The notes under the pieces: generated by a model
Seen by the model: the letters and a program-made list of their open reading frames with translations, nothing else
Database searches by the model: none
What the model was told of the DNA's origin: nothing
NCBI GenBank assembly: GCA_021030915.1
Contig: JAGEMR010000017.1
Span: 310,001-374,000, forward strand
From: Astrothelium macrocarpum
Taxonomy: Eukaryota; Ascomycota; Dothideomycetes; Trypetheliales; Trypetheliaceae
Reading direction: 5' to 3'
DNA length: 64,000 nt
Made by a program: the position numbers and the translations under genes
In this document: positions 1-12,718 of the stretch, one piece after another
How the letters are laid out: each line of letters opens with the position of its first letter
Position numbering within the stretch: the first letter of the stretch is position 1

Positions 1-1711
1 AGCTTGCACGTTTGCTTGATCTATCTGCAGCCAGTCCACCCATATTTTCGCCGATTTTGGGTGCTGGTCGATAAATGTCGTCGCTCCAGTCTTCAATCTG
101 CTGGTTCCTCTCTTTCGAATCGGTCCCAAGAGACGTCTTGGTCGCACCAAAACGCTTGCAGAGAAACCATTGGAACATCACAGCAAGGAAAAACTTGATC
201 ATGACAATGGACAAGATGAAGATTAGAGACACATAGAGGACAACTTTGGAGGCAATGCATCCGACCGTTGCAGTATCAATGGATCCGACTTTGATGATTT
301 GAGAAAAGCAATTTCCAGTATCCTTGGCTCCTTTTGCAATCCAGGCTTTGGTGACATCAACACCGCGAATGCTAGTGTCATTGGCAATGGCATCCCATTC
401 AGAAGGATAGCTGACCTGAGTCTTGTTGAACCAAGCCAGAAGGCTCAAATCAAGCACGTCGCCGCTGTACACAATCAAGTTTCTTGAGGTATTCTTCACG
501 TCGTCCCATGTAAAGTAGACATCCCCTGAGCTTTGAAGGCTGTAGAAATCGTTCCTAGCGCCTGACGAGGTATGACACGAGTAACCCAGATAGTAAGGCA
601 TTGTTAAATTCGGTTGTGTCGAGCCATCTTGATTGTAGGGGTTGCAAGGAAAGTACCACGCCAGGTCACCGTTACTATTGGTAGGGACGTCGGAGTTTGG
701 CGCCAGTGTAATCATGCCTTTGCAGGCGCCATTGACATTCTGGAACAGAAAGCTCCCATCTTGTCCTCCGTGAGGTTGATCCATATCCCAAAGCACGTTA
801 CCTCCAGCAGCTATTCCGCGCGCCTGTGGATGTTGTGAACGGGTGAGGTCGTAGGCTTCACCATGAAATATCATGTATCCATCTCCGACGTGGTTGACCC
901 TTAATCTTACCGGACCACCATTTGGACAAACAGCGTCCGTGAAGCCAAAGGTGAGAAAGCCGACAAATGCGGCGACTTGGAGGATCAAACTGATTAGGCC
1001 CATCTTTTCACGCCATGCTCGCTGCTGTGCCTTTGCTGGTTTGCCAAAGCAGGCCAATACAGCATCAGGGCACCAGAAGGTTATCAGATGACAATACGAA
1101 GTCCATAGACTTAGTGGGGCGACTCCAACGTCTTTTTGTCGAACTTTTTCACCCGGTTGCTTCTTCAGAGTACCCGTTCTCGTAATCTTTCGCTGTATCC
1201 TTCGACTCCCACCCCCAGCATTCTTTAGTCGTCCTTTTTCATCTACTCTGGGAGGACTTTGTGGTTCAGGTCGGTTGAGACTTTTGAGATCCGTACTCTC
1301 GGAGCTGACCGTTTCTGCCTCTCCATGATCAAGTATTGGGTCGTTGCCGGTCGTTGAGGGGTAGACTGTCATATTCTGCGCATGTTTGCGATAGTGATAT
1401 TGAGGGTGATCACTGCCAATGCGAGTCCGTTCTGGTCGGATCAAACTGCGTTTCCGATGCAAGTCGTTACTTGCCTTGTTTCCCAGCATCATTGGATCGC
1501 GATCCGCTCCTGGTGTGCCGGGCGAAGGCAGAGGGCGAACATAGGCGTCTGCGGATTCTTTTCGAGTTGGCGACGGTTTGGGTTTCTCCGATCTCTCGTA
1601 GGGTGAAGCCTCCAGATCAGAGGGCCGACGTCGTCTCGGGGAATCTTGATGTGTGGATCGTCGATGTTCCCGCTTAGGAGAGATGGGCGGTGGTCTTTGT
1701 GGTGGAGGCAT
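1..1711 (-). CDS. Class IV chitin synthase, N-terminal part (cut by window edge)
   Basis: One open frame of 570 codons runs from an ATG at 1711 to the window edge with no stop. Family: class IV (Chs3-type) chitin synthase, an integral membrane glycosyltransferase that polymerises UDP-GlcNAc into cell-wall chitin. Seen: a basic, proline-rich cytosolic N-terminus (residues 1-220); a first membrane segment at about 237-262; a lumenal stretch with a cytochrome-b5-like patch (NHVGDGYMIFHGEAYDLT, about 275-300); and a second membrane segment at about 486-515. It is followed by the class IV signature RNQQIEDWSDDIYRP. The catalytic domain with the QXXRW motif would lie beyond the window. The start follows from the first ATG in a frame that stays open. 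The gene is head-to-head with Skt5, whose product is known to activate this enzyme class. Confidence 0.93.
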   Translation of the reverse strand, partial: MPPPQRPPPISPKREHRRSTHQDSPRRRRPSDLEASPYERSEKPKPSPTRKESADAYVRPLPSPGTPGADRDPMMLGNKASNDLHRKRSLIRPERTRIGSDHPQYHYRKHAQNMTVYPSTTGNDPILDHGEAETVSSESTDLKSLNRPEPQSPPRVDEKGRLKNAGGGSRRIQRKITRTGTLKKQPGEKVRQKDVGVAPLSLWTSYCHLITFWCPDAVLACFGKPAKAQQRAWREKMGLISLILQVAAFVGFLTFGFTDAVCPNGGPVRLRVNHVGDGYMIFHGEAYDLTRSQHPQARGIAAGGNVLWDMDQPHGGQDGSFLFQNVNGACKGMITLAPNSDVPTNSNGDLAWYFPCNPYNQDGSTQPNLTMPYYLGYSCHTSSGARNDFYSLQSSGDVYFTWDDVKNTSRNLIVYSGDVLDLSLLAWFNKTQVSYPSEWDAIANDTSIRGVDVTKAWIAKGAKDTGNCFSQIIKVGSIDTATVGCIASKVVLYVSLIFILSIVMIKFFLAVMFQWFLCKRFGATKTSLGTDSKERNQQIEDWSDDIYRPAPKIGENMGGLAADRSSKRAS

Positions 1712-3798
1712 GGTGCTGAATTCACATAGGGGTTAGCCACATTCCATTGTTCTCGCTCGGCATCGCGTCGTGTCGTCCATGACATTACTTGCACTCACAT
1801 TAACTCTGCAGATGTGATGCAAGCTTTCTGGTTTGTTCGGAAGATTCACGATGGCATGGCACAGATTGGGACAGCTTGAGTCGGAGCCTCGGTCCCACTC
1901 CTAAGACGCAAACAGAAGCTTTGGCAGGGAAATGCAGTGCGGCGTGCACAATTCACAACGAGCGGAGGTTGAACAACAAGGCACGAACGAGTGACTCCAA
2001 AGAAAGAAACACAAGTCAGATCGGAGAAAGGATTAACGAAGGATGCAGCCTGTGCGGCTCGTTGCTGGAGTGAAGGCCAACTCTGTACGGCGGGAGACGG
2101 GACGAGAGGCCCCCCTACTCAAAGTACTAGGATCAATCAACAGTGGAGTGGCGAACACGCATGCTGCCACACTCTAACCCGGCAACCCGATCTGGCCATC
2201 CGCCTTCGAGGCTAGTCTGTCGATGTTGATTTTCTTTTTTTTTCCTTCTCGTATTGTCCGAGTCTGGAGTGTACATATAAGGCGCCATCAACACCATGCT
2301 TTTGCTCATTCTCCGCCATTGGACATCAGACAGAGGGCGCGCATATCTGGAACAAATACACAATGCCCGTCTAAAGCGGGCCAGTTGCCGTGTTTGATTA
2401 GCAAGCACCAAGACCAGCTGGGTTTCAGATGAGCAAACTTGGGCGGCACCCATCCATTGGTAGCTGTAACCCAAGCCGGCCTTGGTCCACACCCACGTTC
2501 TCTCATGGCCTGTCACTGTAGTGACATAACGTTACCCTCTTCTACATCATGTGTATCCGCAGTGTGCAGGTGTTTGCTGCTTTTCGGCCATTTCCAAATG
2601 CTACCTCCAGAGCATGGAAAATGAACATACAGGGACTACCCCTCATCCATTATCGTGCGGCATACTGCCCGGCCTACAGCAATGTTGATCACGCTTTCAG
2701 CCTTTTGACAGATAGGTTTGTAGCACGTAAGAGAAGTAGTTAATTCTGGATATTGGACGCTTCCGGCAGGTCGCAGTAGGCTTGGCTCTTTTGGCTGAGG
2801 AAAGTGGGCGCGGCTTGGTAGCGCCCTGCATAAGGGCTGGTGATGCTCAGAGCAGGGTCCGGTCGTATTGCCGCACGCTCGAGCGAACGATGACGAGTTT
2901 GCATCTGTGCTCAACATTGCTTTCGCCAGACATTCCATTTGCGAGAAATTGGAGGGCCAGGCAATATTGGCCCGTTGTTATTTGCTCACTTCCTCTCGAC
3001 TCACCGCCAGTCCCGATCAAGCCACGCCGCGAGCCATCCGAGGGGGCCCGGCCTTTATAACGCCGCGCTTTAAGGGGGGGTCATTGGACATTGTCCATTC
3101 GCATTGACGCTTCAAAGAAACGGAGGCTCAATGACTCGTACCTAATGCCCTTGCCAGACGTCCAATTCAGACCTCCGTCATTGCCCTACGACATTCCACC
3201 CCCGTCTCTCCTTGGACGAAGATCAATCACTGCACGACTTCTTGAACAATTCCTGCGCAAGGCTGTACATATCCAAAAGGATTCCATCGTCTTACATCTG
3301 TGGAGAACACCTGTGGAGAACAGCCGTCCGCCCCCACGTTCGTTTCCCATATCCGTGCCGTCGCCTCCTGGCGCTCTTACGCAAAATTCAATAATTACAT
3401 CTTCCATTGCTGGTATCCGTGTGAGCATCCGCTGTCGAGCTGGACTTTGACTGCTGAGTATGAAGGTGCCTGGTGTCATGTAGAGGCCCGCATTTGGCCT
3501 CTCACCTATCTTGCATGCTGTAAGTGCGATTGGCTATTGTCTCATCATGTTTCGTTTGATTCAACATCTACGCGTTATTCTGTTGACTCTACGAGTGCTA
3601 AAATGGTTGACAGTATTTTGATAGTCGATCTTTGCCGCACTTGAAGACTTTACATAGGGCATATCTTTTACCCTTAGCTGTCTGTACAATACATCCAGAG
3701 GGAGATATAGCTTATAGATTGCTTTCCTTTGGCACCTTAAAGAGTGCAAAAAGATTTTCAAGCTCAACCAAAAGAATTCAATACACCCACAGCTTGCT
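1712..3798. promoter_or_regulatory. Shared 2.1-kb intergenic region between chitin synthase and Skt5
   Basis: No convincing gene is visible in these 2,087 bp on either strand; the open frames are short, overlapping and of random composition. A pyrimidine-rich stretch sits at 2225-2250 and TATA-like sequences lie at about 2274-2281 and 3052-3058. Because the flanking genes diverge, this region must hold both promoters and both 5' leaders. The size leaves room for long leaders with upstream ORFs or leader introns. Assignment of promoter function is inference from position. Confidence 0.5.
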
Positions 3799-5965
3799 AT
3801 GGCTTCAGCAGAGACATTGAACAAACAGTACCCACCTCGATTAGAGTCTCCTTTCCAGGCACCTCCCAAAACAGAAACTCCAAAGATCCGAACGCCAACA
3901 TCTCCATCAAATTCTACTGAATATTCTCATCCCCTGCCTGAAGTCCCTCGTTCTTCCACTTCATCACCTGCAAGCCAACCTCCGTTACCGCCTCCTCATC
4001 AACCACCTCCGCCTCCCCCGCATCAGATACCTCCACCTCCACCGCACCAAGAACTCAACCGCTTTCAAGATGGGAAAGGCTCGAGACGCGTATCTGTAGG
4101 ATCTGTCAAAAGTTCGATAGTGGAGAAAATAAAAAGAAAGAGTTTGCCGCCAAATCCCATAAATGGACAAGATAGGGCTTCACAGCCAGGACTGAAAGAT
4201 CGGAAGTTCAGTTTTGAACTTGATTCAAGAGCTACTTCAACATCACCAAATTCTCAATCAAGCCATCAAAAGAACGGAGATTTCATGGCAAAGCCGGAAA
4301 ATCGCGTATCAGGTGCGACTCTTGCTTCGAATGATTCAGAGTCCCAAGGCTCCTCGTCTGGAGAACGCAGGTCGACTTCACAACAGTTTCTTGGAATCCC
4401 TCGGTCAACATTGAATCGTCCCGCTTCGTCGTATACGCTTAATTCAGAGATCAGCTCACGAGGCCGAGCATCCCCACGATCGGCCCCAGATCAGGGTTCG
4501 CCAAGAACGTACGCTCGAGCTGTTTCGGCATCACGACGATCGCCTGAGAATAGGCCCACTTCCTATGTGCATATGTTGAACAATGTCCCCTACGCACAGC
4601 AGATTGCTCCGTCTCCAAATCTGGAAAATGCTCAATTGCGTTCGTCGGTAGGTACGAGTGCTTCACTCTTGAAAACAAGGCAAACTCTGGAAATGTACCG
4701 CGCAAATGTGAAGAAGACAAATGATCCTGCAGTCCAATATGAATTTGCCATTTTCATGATACATCTTGCAAGTGATCCGTCAGCCTTCAGTTCCGAGGAT
4801 AAAACTGAGTCTCCGGGAGGTGGAGAAAACGGATCAACGACGAATCGTGAATCCCGTTCGGAATTGCTAAGGGAAGCTCGGCAGATCTTGGCACGATTGT
4901 CGGATCGTAGTTATCCCTTTGCTCAATATTACCTGGGCGATGGGTACGCATCTGGACTATTCAACAAAGGCAAAGAAGACTATGATCGCGCCTTTCCTCT
5001 ATTCATCGCTGCTAGCAAACATGGTCACGCCGAGGCAGGGTATCGGGCGGCTTTGTGTTACGAATTTGGATGGGGATGCCGAAAAGACTACGCAAAAGCA
5101 GCTCAATTCTATAGGCAAGCGGCCTCCAAGAACCACCCGGGCGCTGCTACTCGGCTTGGTCTTTCCTGTCTGAGGGGCGAATTGGGCTTGGCAGGGAAAT
5201 ATCGTGAGGGTGTAAAGTGGCTCAAACGTGCCCAAGAGTCGGCAGACTTTCAGTACAACACCGCACCGTACGAGCTGGGTCTGCTACATATTTCTGGATT
5301 CGGAGACGACATTTTTAAAGATGAGGCATACGCTGCACAACTGATGACACAGAGCGCAGACTTGGGGCACCCAGAGGCAAACATGATGATGGGAGAAGCC
5401 TACGAACACGGCAGATTCGGCTGTCCGAAGGACCCAGCCCTCAGCGTGCATTTCTATAACGGTGCGGCTCAGGCGGGGCTCCCTCAGGCCATGATGGCGC
5501 TCTGTGCGTGGTACATGGTTGGTGCTGAGCCGGTGTTGGAAAAGGATGAAAACGAGGCATACGAATGGGCCAAAAAAGCAGCAGAGACTGGTTAGTAACC
5601 TACATGTCTCGCCCCGCGCATTCGAGGGAAACGATTGCTAATAATATACAGGGTTTCCCAAAGCGGAATACGCAGTAGGGTATTTTACAGAAATGGGCAT
5701 CGGCTGCCGAAGAGACCCATTAGAAGCGAACGTGTGGTACGTACGTGCCGCTGACAACGGCGATGACCGAGCACGCCAACGTCTCGCAATCATTCGTGCC
5801 GCGGCTTCCGGCGAGCCAGAGCGGCCGATGAGCGTCGGCGCGCCGAAGAGTAGGGATTTGGCGACAAACAAGTTGAGAGCGAAACAGACTTCTTCTCCTA
5901 AAATAGGAACGGGTTCTCCACAGGAACAAGGACAGGGAAAGGATAAAGAGTGCATCATCATGTAG
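3799..5965 (+). CDS. SKT5: Chitin synthase activator Skt5/Chs4-type, Sel1 repeats, prenylated C-terminus
   Basis: Two exons, 3799-5590 and 5652-5965, give 701 residues; the 61-bp intron has GTTAGT, a CTAAT-type branch site and ACAG. Role (known family): regulatory subunit that activates and localises Chs3-type (class IV) chitin synthase at the plasma membrane. Seen: a long low-complexity N-terminus with a proline-rich patch at about 58-90 and many Ser/Arg; from about residue 300 a helical solenoid of Sel1-like repeats (AEAGYRAALCYEFGWG, HPGAATRLG, HPEANMMMGEAYEHG). The very C-terminus is CIIM, a CAAX box expected to be farnesylated as in yeast Chs4. The neighbour in head-to-head orientation is its presumed target enzyme. 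The frame is clean and the start context (GCTATGG) is good. Confidence 0.93.
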
Positions 5966-6511
5966 GCGTTTGGAAGATGGGGAATGATGGGAACTGGTTA
6001 ATAGGCTTGAGCACGGGAAGGCGTTGTTATCATTCAAGAGGTTGCTGTTCAGCATAGGGTTTGATCTTCTTGCATGGGCTCGGCCATTGGTTTTTCCTGC
6101 ATTCCTGGACAAGATGTGGATGGCCATCTATTGTAATGTTTTTGATACTGCTGTGAATAAACGGCAGATGGGATGGGAAAATGTGATTGATTCAACATTG
6201 TGCAATTATGTATACTTGAAAAGCTCTTGAAAACTTCAAGTGATTCGCTAGACTTATTCACATTAACAAAGTCACGAACTGTACTGTAGACAAACTCATC
6301 TCCTCATCTTGATACTCGTTGAGCACTGTCCACGTGCTCAGCGCGAAAGGCTGAGGCTCCTCTTCCTCAAGCGTTGTTCCTGACCGAGATTAGCGCGAAA
6401 ACAAGACCAGGCGCTAGAACACGACGGTGATTCATTGCACCTTGCCATTCAAAACCTCCGGTACCATCGCTTACCTAGGTAGTTCTTAGTCAACTAGGAC
6501 GCCCTGTCAAT
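5966..6511. other. Intergenic, no gene seen
   Basis: 546 bp between tandem genes. It should hold the Skt5 3' end and the promoter of the next gene. Open frames here are short and overlap each other; nothing is recognisable. Confidence 0.5.
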
Positions 6512-8936
6512 ATGAAGCAATTTGCGGTGAGACCGCGTTTTACTGGCTTCTTTTCTAACCGGACTACCTTATCTTACCCACGATGTCTTCTCATTGGACT
6601 CGGTAGCATCCTGCTATGGGAATTGTCACTATCCATCAATGGTAATCGTTCGTTTGGGGACCTTTTCCGAGGCTTATCCTCCCGATGGTATACTCAAGAT
6701 GTTGTCGCAAAGTCTTGGGATGAGTTTGAGTGGTCAAATGTAGGTCGACTGTTCTTGAAACTTCTAAATTATTGTAGAATCGATCCCTCGGCGCGCGTCA
6801 TATCAAGTACATCTATCAAGTCCACGTCTTCTTTCTCAGCACTATGTCATTTTACCCAATTAAATTAGACTTTACATTCGGTCTTTTACCAGCTGTCTGC
6901 TCCTTTATCATGACTTTTAATAGCGACAGTGCAAGTAACACCTACTAGCTTCCCGTGAATGGCGACCTTCAGTATGCTTCTTGCTTTGATGGCCTGCAAT
7001 GTGCCAGATTGAGCCTGCCCCTTGACTGGTGGAACGGCACGACATCTGAAAAGATTGGCTTGGCAGTTGTCAGATTGCCCGCCAAGGTACCGATCACGGA
7101 TAGGAGGTAAGATGAAAACGCAATTCTGTGATAACACACTCACATGAGCAAAGGTACGGCGGGCCAGTGTTGGTTAATCCAGGAGGTCCTGGTGGCTCGG
7201 GGGTCAATTTAGTCATAGGCGCTGGTCGTCGTATGCAAGAAATACTTGATCATCCTGATGATCCTCTCCAAACCGTGGACGATGACTCGGCCAAGTACTT
7301 TGATATTCTCAGCTTCGATCCACGCGGAATAGCCGCTTCAGAACCTAGCATGCAGTGCTTTCAAGACTCCTCAATGATCCAAAGTTGGGCTCTACGAACT
7401 ATTAGTGAAGGTATCATCAATAGCTCTGACGCGGCTCTGGGTCGACTTTGGTCTATGACCCATGCCGTCGGTGCCTCGTGTGCTGCTGATCGTCAAGAGT
7501 ACGATATAAAGGCGTATGGCAGTACGGCATCTGTGGCTAGAGATATGCTAGAAGTAATGGAGAGGCATGGGAAATGGCGAGAGTTGGAGGTTCGCAAGCA
7601 ACTCAGCCGAGGATCTTGCCGGATTCCAGCGACACAGGAGCTTCCCGATCATCTCCAAAGTCTACGATATAGGCCAAATGAGGAGAAGATTCTCTACTGG
7701 GGGTTTTCGTACGGCAGTTTTCTTGGTAGCACATTTGCATCCATGTTCCCGAATCGTGTCGAGAGATTGGCTCTAGATGGCGTGGTTGATGCCTATGACT
7801 ACTTGAATACCCTCTGGACTGATAATCTCGTTGACACGGAGAAGGACATGCAAACTTTCTTTGACCTTTGCTCAGCCGCTGGACCAAATAAATGCGATTT
7901 GGCATCAAAAGACGATACACCTGCAGATATCAGAGCCAAATTCGACGGCATACTAACCAAGCTCTACCATAATCCCCTGCCAGTAACTGGAGAGTTTCCA
8001 GAGGTTATTACGTACAGCGATGTTAAGAGTCTGGTATTTAGTTCGCTTTACTCACCGCTGCAATTCTTTCCTTATATGGCAACGCTTCTCTCGGAAATCA
8101 ACAAAGGAAATGGCACGCTCTTCGCACAGCTCCTGCGCGCTGTTCACAGCTTTAGATGTCCATCCCCTACAACGAAAAATGTTGGTTCCGTAGTAGAGCC
8201 AGTCCTCATGAAATCCGATCGCTTGAGCTACTACGCGCAATTTGCTATCCTCTGTGGGGACGGTGATCCTGTGATGAATGAGACTATCGAATCGTTTGAC
8301 GCGTACTGGCAACGTCTCGATAAACTAAGCCCGACCGTTGGAGCTATATGGTCTGAACTGAGGCTGGCTTGTTCAGCGTGGGAAATACGACCTCTGTATA
8401 GGTATACCGGGCCGTTTGAGGCAAATACCTCGCATCCCATTCTATGGATTGGGAATACTGCTGACCCTGTGACGCCAATCGGATCGTGGGTGCTTCTTCT
8501 AAGATAATTAACGTCGTTGTTTAGCTAACATGACCCTAACTTAGGGCAAGAAAAATGGCCGAGGGATTTCCCGGCTCGGTGGTTCTTGCGCAGAACTCTC
8601 CAGGTGTAAGTCGTATAACAAAAACCACCATGGAAAATATTGTAGGTATATTTGCTAACTTTCACATCAACTTTAAAGCATTGCTCAATTTCGTCCTTCT
8701 CAAATTGCACAACACATGCAATCCGCCGTTATTTCCAGAGCGGTGAACTTCCACCAGCTGGTACCGTTTGTGAAGTTGAAGAATTGCCCTTCGGCGAGAT
8801 CTCTTCTATTTACGAAATGGATAGTGAAGTGGGATCCCGAGCACTTGCTCATTGTGAGATCAGAGACACATTGCAAGAAGCAGGATCAGGGTTCATGAGG
8901 AAGTTCATCGGAGGCCGGATTCCGAATGTTCTCTAA
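6512..8936 (+). CDS. TAP-like alpha/beta hydrolase (tripeptidyl aminopeptidase family), membrane-anchored or secreted
   Basis: Five exons by hand (6512-6739, 6949-7106, 7154-8485, 8545-8605, 8679-8936) join in frame to 678 residues. Family: alpha/beta hydrolase with a C-terminal TAP-like domain; bacterial relatives remove tripeptides, but the substrate of fungal members is generally unknown. Seen: one hydrophobic segment near residue 27-43 (signal anchor or signal peptide); NPGGPGGSG oxyanion-type loop; nucleophile elbow GFSYGS; acid in GNTADPVTP; and the catalytic His in the PG|HCS motif that straddles the last splice junction. Several NxT/S sites fit an extracytoplasmic enzyme. The first intron (209 bp) is longer than the others, so that boundary is the least certain. 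Exon-exon phases all agree. Confidence 0.85.
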
Positions 8937-10323
8937 CTACTAAAGCCGGGAGGCCGTCTTATGACCTGAAATGCAACAGCGCAAACGGAGTAGCTCGTTT
9001 CCAAAAGGCCGGTTGTAGCGAAGATTTGGATCTGAGGCGTGTGAGCCAGATTAGAGTTCAGGGTCTTGGCGGTGAATGACTCTAAAACGGCCTCATGATT
9101 CCGATCCCGTTTGCAGATTTTCCTATTCCGAAATATTCCCAGCAGGCACTCATTGTGCATACGAAAGCACTTGCTGAATGATTTGAAAGTTACATCACAT
9201 GCAAAAACCGCAAGTATATTATCTCAACATACCCAGTTTTAGGCGTTAGACGGAATTTGTCTGTTTAGCAAAACCACTGAGAAATGCTAATTACTTGCTG
9301 ATCTTAGGTAGATATGACTTATTAGATGAATTACCACTTATTTGGAACACGCTCGCTGATCTAGAAAACGAATTTGGTAATGGGCTCGCGACGCTATTCC
9401 TATTCGTTGTAGTCCTATCGGATGAATGAACCAGTTGACTGATCTCACAGCCTTCCACGACCCATCGAAAGTTCACGCTCCGTTTCATGCTGATCGTGAC
9501 TATTCTCATCGTCTGTCACTAGATGTTAGTGGGATTCCGCCTGCTTGAGTTATGTCGCATTTCCGGCAAAGAGATGAATGCATGCTGTCATATGATTTGG
9601 GCCCGGTCTGACCGTTGCTTGCATTAAGACTGCATTAGGCCGTCACCTTGCTTCGTCCTTCACCTCGAATTGGACGAACTTTGGGCGTCTCTACAAACCG
9701 TTTGCTGTTCCCTGACAATACTAATATAACGCGCGTGTCAACCCGCCTGGCCCGGAAACTTAGCTATTCGCGGGTCTGGGCGGTTAATGGGAAGATTAAG
9801 GATTGCTGTGGGCATATCTTGCTCTCATCAATGTGTATTGCATGTGTGGCCAACGTATCAGCGAGATAGAGCATCATGGACGCCTCTATGGTGACAACGA
9901 CTTTGAGTGAATGGAGCTTAAATCTAAAAATGGTGAAAGATGGTATAGCTTCGTCCGTTCTATTTCACACTCGTTCCCATCCCATTTTCACTATAGCCTC
10001 TGTAGTCTTCCGTGAATGCTGATGATGGTCAGACAGGGTGCTGCACGGATCCGGTCGTGATATGCGTGCCGTTTGAGTGTTCCGGTGTTGAGCTCTCAGT
10101 TCTTGCACGGTCGAGAACAGTCGTTTGCTTCTATGTTAGTCTTCAGAGACTGGCTTTTTTCACTTTCGCAAAGAAATCTCACCTCACCTCACTTCATCAC
10201 TCAGGCTCACACGTCTCGCTGAATTGTATGACTCACAACTTGTGGACTCTCTTCTCTTCGCTGTGGTCAACAGAAACCGATACTTCACAGATACCTTTCG
10301 CCGCTGCTTCAACACTAACAAAG
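8937..10323. other. Intergenic 1.4 kb, no gene seen
   Basis: Only short frames of random composition on both strands. The last 300 bp before 10324 is pyrimidine-rich and probably the leader and promoter of the dynamin-like gene; a frame open from 10012 runs into that gene but its first 104 codons look like untranslated leader. Confidence 0.45.
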
Positions 10324-12718
10324 ATGGCGAACAACGAGCAACAGGCGAAGAAGATCGCTGATCCCGCTCTTCTGGACAAGATTGACAAACTTTTCGCATG
10401 TAATGTTGGTGAGTATGTCAACCTTCCGCAGCTCGTTGTCATTGGTGATCAGAGCAGCGGCAAGAGCTCTGTTCTAGAAGGCCTGACAGAGCTTCCATTC
10501 CCACGCGACAGCAGTCTTTGCACCCGCTTTGCTACGCAGATCACGTTTCGCAGGGCTTTGGTAGAATCCATTAGTGTTTCCATTCTTCCTGATCCGGATG
10601 CTACTGATGAGCACAAGGAGAAGGTGAAGGCATGGCGTATGGATATACAGACACTCGACGCCCCTGCCTTCTCAAACATCATGAAAGAGGTAAAATTTCC
10701 TTCGGAAATGTAGAAACTGACAGCTGACTAACTTTGCCAAGGTTCCTGGCGTAATGGGCCTGTCCATGAATAAAGGCGACGCTCATACACCGACATTTTC
10801 CCGCGATGTCCTTCGCCTGGAAATTCAAGGACGCAAAGAAGTCCACCTCAGCTTCATTGACGTACCAGGGATCTTCAAGAATACGACTCCTGGCGTGACG
10901 ACCAAGTATGACATCATGATGGTGCGCGAGATGGTGCAGAGTTACATGAAAAACAAGAGATCAGTCATGATAGCGGTTGTACCAGCGAACGTGGATATTG
11001 CAACCCAAGAAATCTTGGAAATGGCACGCGAAGTTGATCCACAAGGTCAACGTACCATTGGTGTCTTTACGAAACCTGACCTTGTTGATAAAGGTGCAGA
11101 GGCCAACGTGGTTGATCTGCTCAATGGAAAAGGGTCCCACGGAAAACTGGGTTGGAGTATGGTCCGTAATCCAGGACAGCAACAATTGACAGATGGAATT
11201 ACGAACCGCCGATTTCTGGAGGATAACTTCTTTCGCTCCGAAAGACCCTGGAACACGATTGATAAGGACCGTGTAGGAGTTGCGGCGCTCCAAGCGAGGC
11301 TTCAAAAGACTTTGACCGCCCATATTCGCAGCGAATTCCCAGCAGTAAGTTTAATTTCTTGGACTGCGTTGAATCCAGTGACTTCTAGTTTGCTCATCGA
11401 GGGTTTTCATAGGTCAAAACCGAGATCAGCAAAATGTTGTCCGCCTGCAAGGAACAACTGAAATCGCTTGGAGTAGATCGCGGAACGAGGCAACAACAAA
11501 TCAATTATCTTGTAGACATCGCAAATGGGTTTCGTAAACTGACATCGGCAGCCTTAGCAACCCAGTATGGCGGAGAAGAATGTTTTAATAAGTACAAATC
11601 TCTTCGCATAATTACGCTTTTAGCCAATCGCAGTGAGTTGTTCGCCAAGGACCTGGAGAAGTACGGCCACAAATACATGTTCCAGGACGAGAACGAAGTA
11701 TCCACGTCCGGGGAAGAGCCTGAGCCGGTGACCGCATCAGATTTGACCGCAGAACTTATGCCATCATTTGACATGGTAGAGGAGGAAGATGGAAATGAGG
11801 GGTTTCCGGGGAAACAAGTTGACTTTATGGATATCCGTAAACTGGTGAATCATGCCGAACTCGACGGCATTCTCCGTGACCAGAAGCAGGTTAAAATTGC
11901 GTCAAACTCGAATATCATGAAATGGCTTCAAAAAGTCCACTTGTCTACACGAGGCAATGATATTGGTACCTTCAATCCAGCGCTCCTAGCGACGGCAATG
12001 CATGAACAAGCTACCAAATGGGATGACCTCGCCTGGGATATACTAGTGATGTCGTGGCCATGGTACACGACTACATCGTCAGTCTCCTAACCCATCTCTG
12101 CGCCGATGAAAATGTTCGCGCCCGTATTCTCGCTATCTTGCTTGACAGCTTGGTGGAACATTATCGCCACGGTTTAGACCAAGCACAGTTTCTTCTCGAG
12201 GTTGAGCGTAACAGCATACCTCAAACCGTGAATCACTATTTTAACGAGAACCTCCAGGCACAGTAAGTACCCAACAAATTTAGAAATCCATTTCTATGAT
12301 TACGATTGCAAGCTAATATCCCTCCAGTCGGAAACAGCGAAAGATCAAAGACCTGGAACCCAAGGTTCTTAATGATTGTAAGCACGGGAAGGTGGTCCGC
12401 ATGGTTGACTTTGTGGACTCCAATCAGGCGATGAGTAATACGGAGCACACCGTGCGTGACATCCATGACATTCTTCGAGCGTATTACAAAGTCGCACGCA
12501 AGCGTTTCGCCGACAACATTTGCATGCACGCAGGCCGCTATAACCTCGTCAGTGGACCACAATCGCCGTTGCTTCTGTTCGGACCGAAATTTGTCGTCAA
12601 TTTGACTGAAGAGCAGTTGGAAGACATTGCTGGGGAGGACATGGGATTGAAGAACAAGCGTAAGCAGTTGAAGAAAGAGATCGCGGACTTGGAAGCGGGT
12701 AAGAGGATCTTGTTGTGA
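10324..12718 (+). CDS. Dynamin-like large GTPase, one apparent frameshift near 12040
   Basis: Exons 10324-10689, 10742-11344, 11413-12262 and 12328-12718 give about 736 residues if the frame break is bridged. Family: dynamin superfamily, Mx/accessory type; these assemble into helices and remodel membranes using GTP. Seen: G1 GDQSSGKSS (41-49), G3 DVPG (162-165), G4 TKPD (232-235), then the middle/stalk region with the conserved NPALL stretch and a C-terminal part that looks like a GTPase effector domain. There is no PH or proline-rich domain. In exon 3 the frame changes between the codon at 12037-12039 and the one at 12042: only two bases lie where three are expected, so translation as sequenced stops at about 12090. 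Either a young pseudogene or a sequence error. No GT-AG intron repairs it without removing conserved stalk residues. Confidence 0.85.

Noticed and set aside
3091..3450. 119-codon plus-strand frame upstream of Skt5
   Set aside because: It overlaps other frames of equal quality, has random composition and no recognisable domain; more likely promoter or leader.
10012..10323. N-terminal extension of the dynamin-like protein
   Set aside because: The extra 104 codons are not dynamin-like, and the ATG at 10324 gives the usual start before the GTPase domain.
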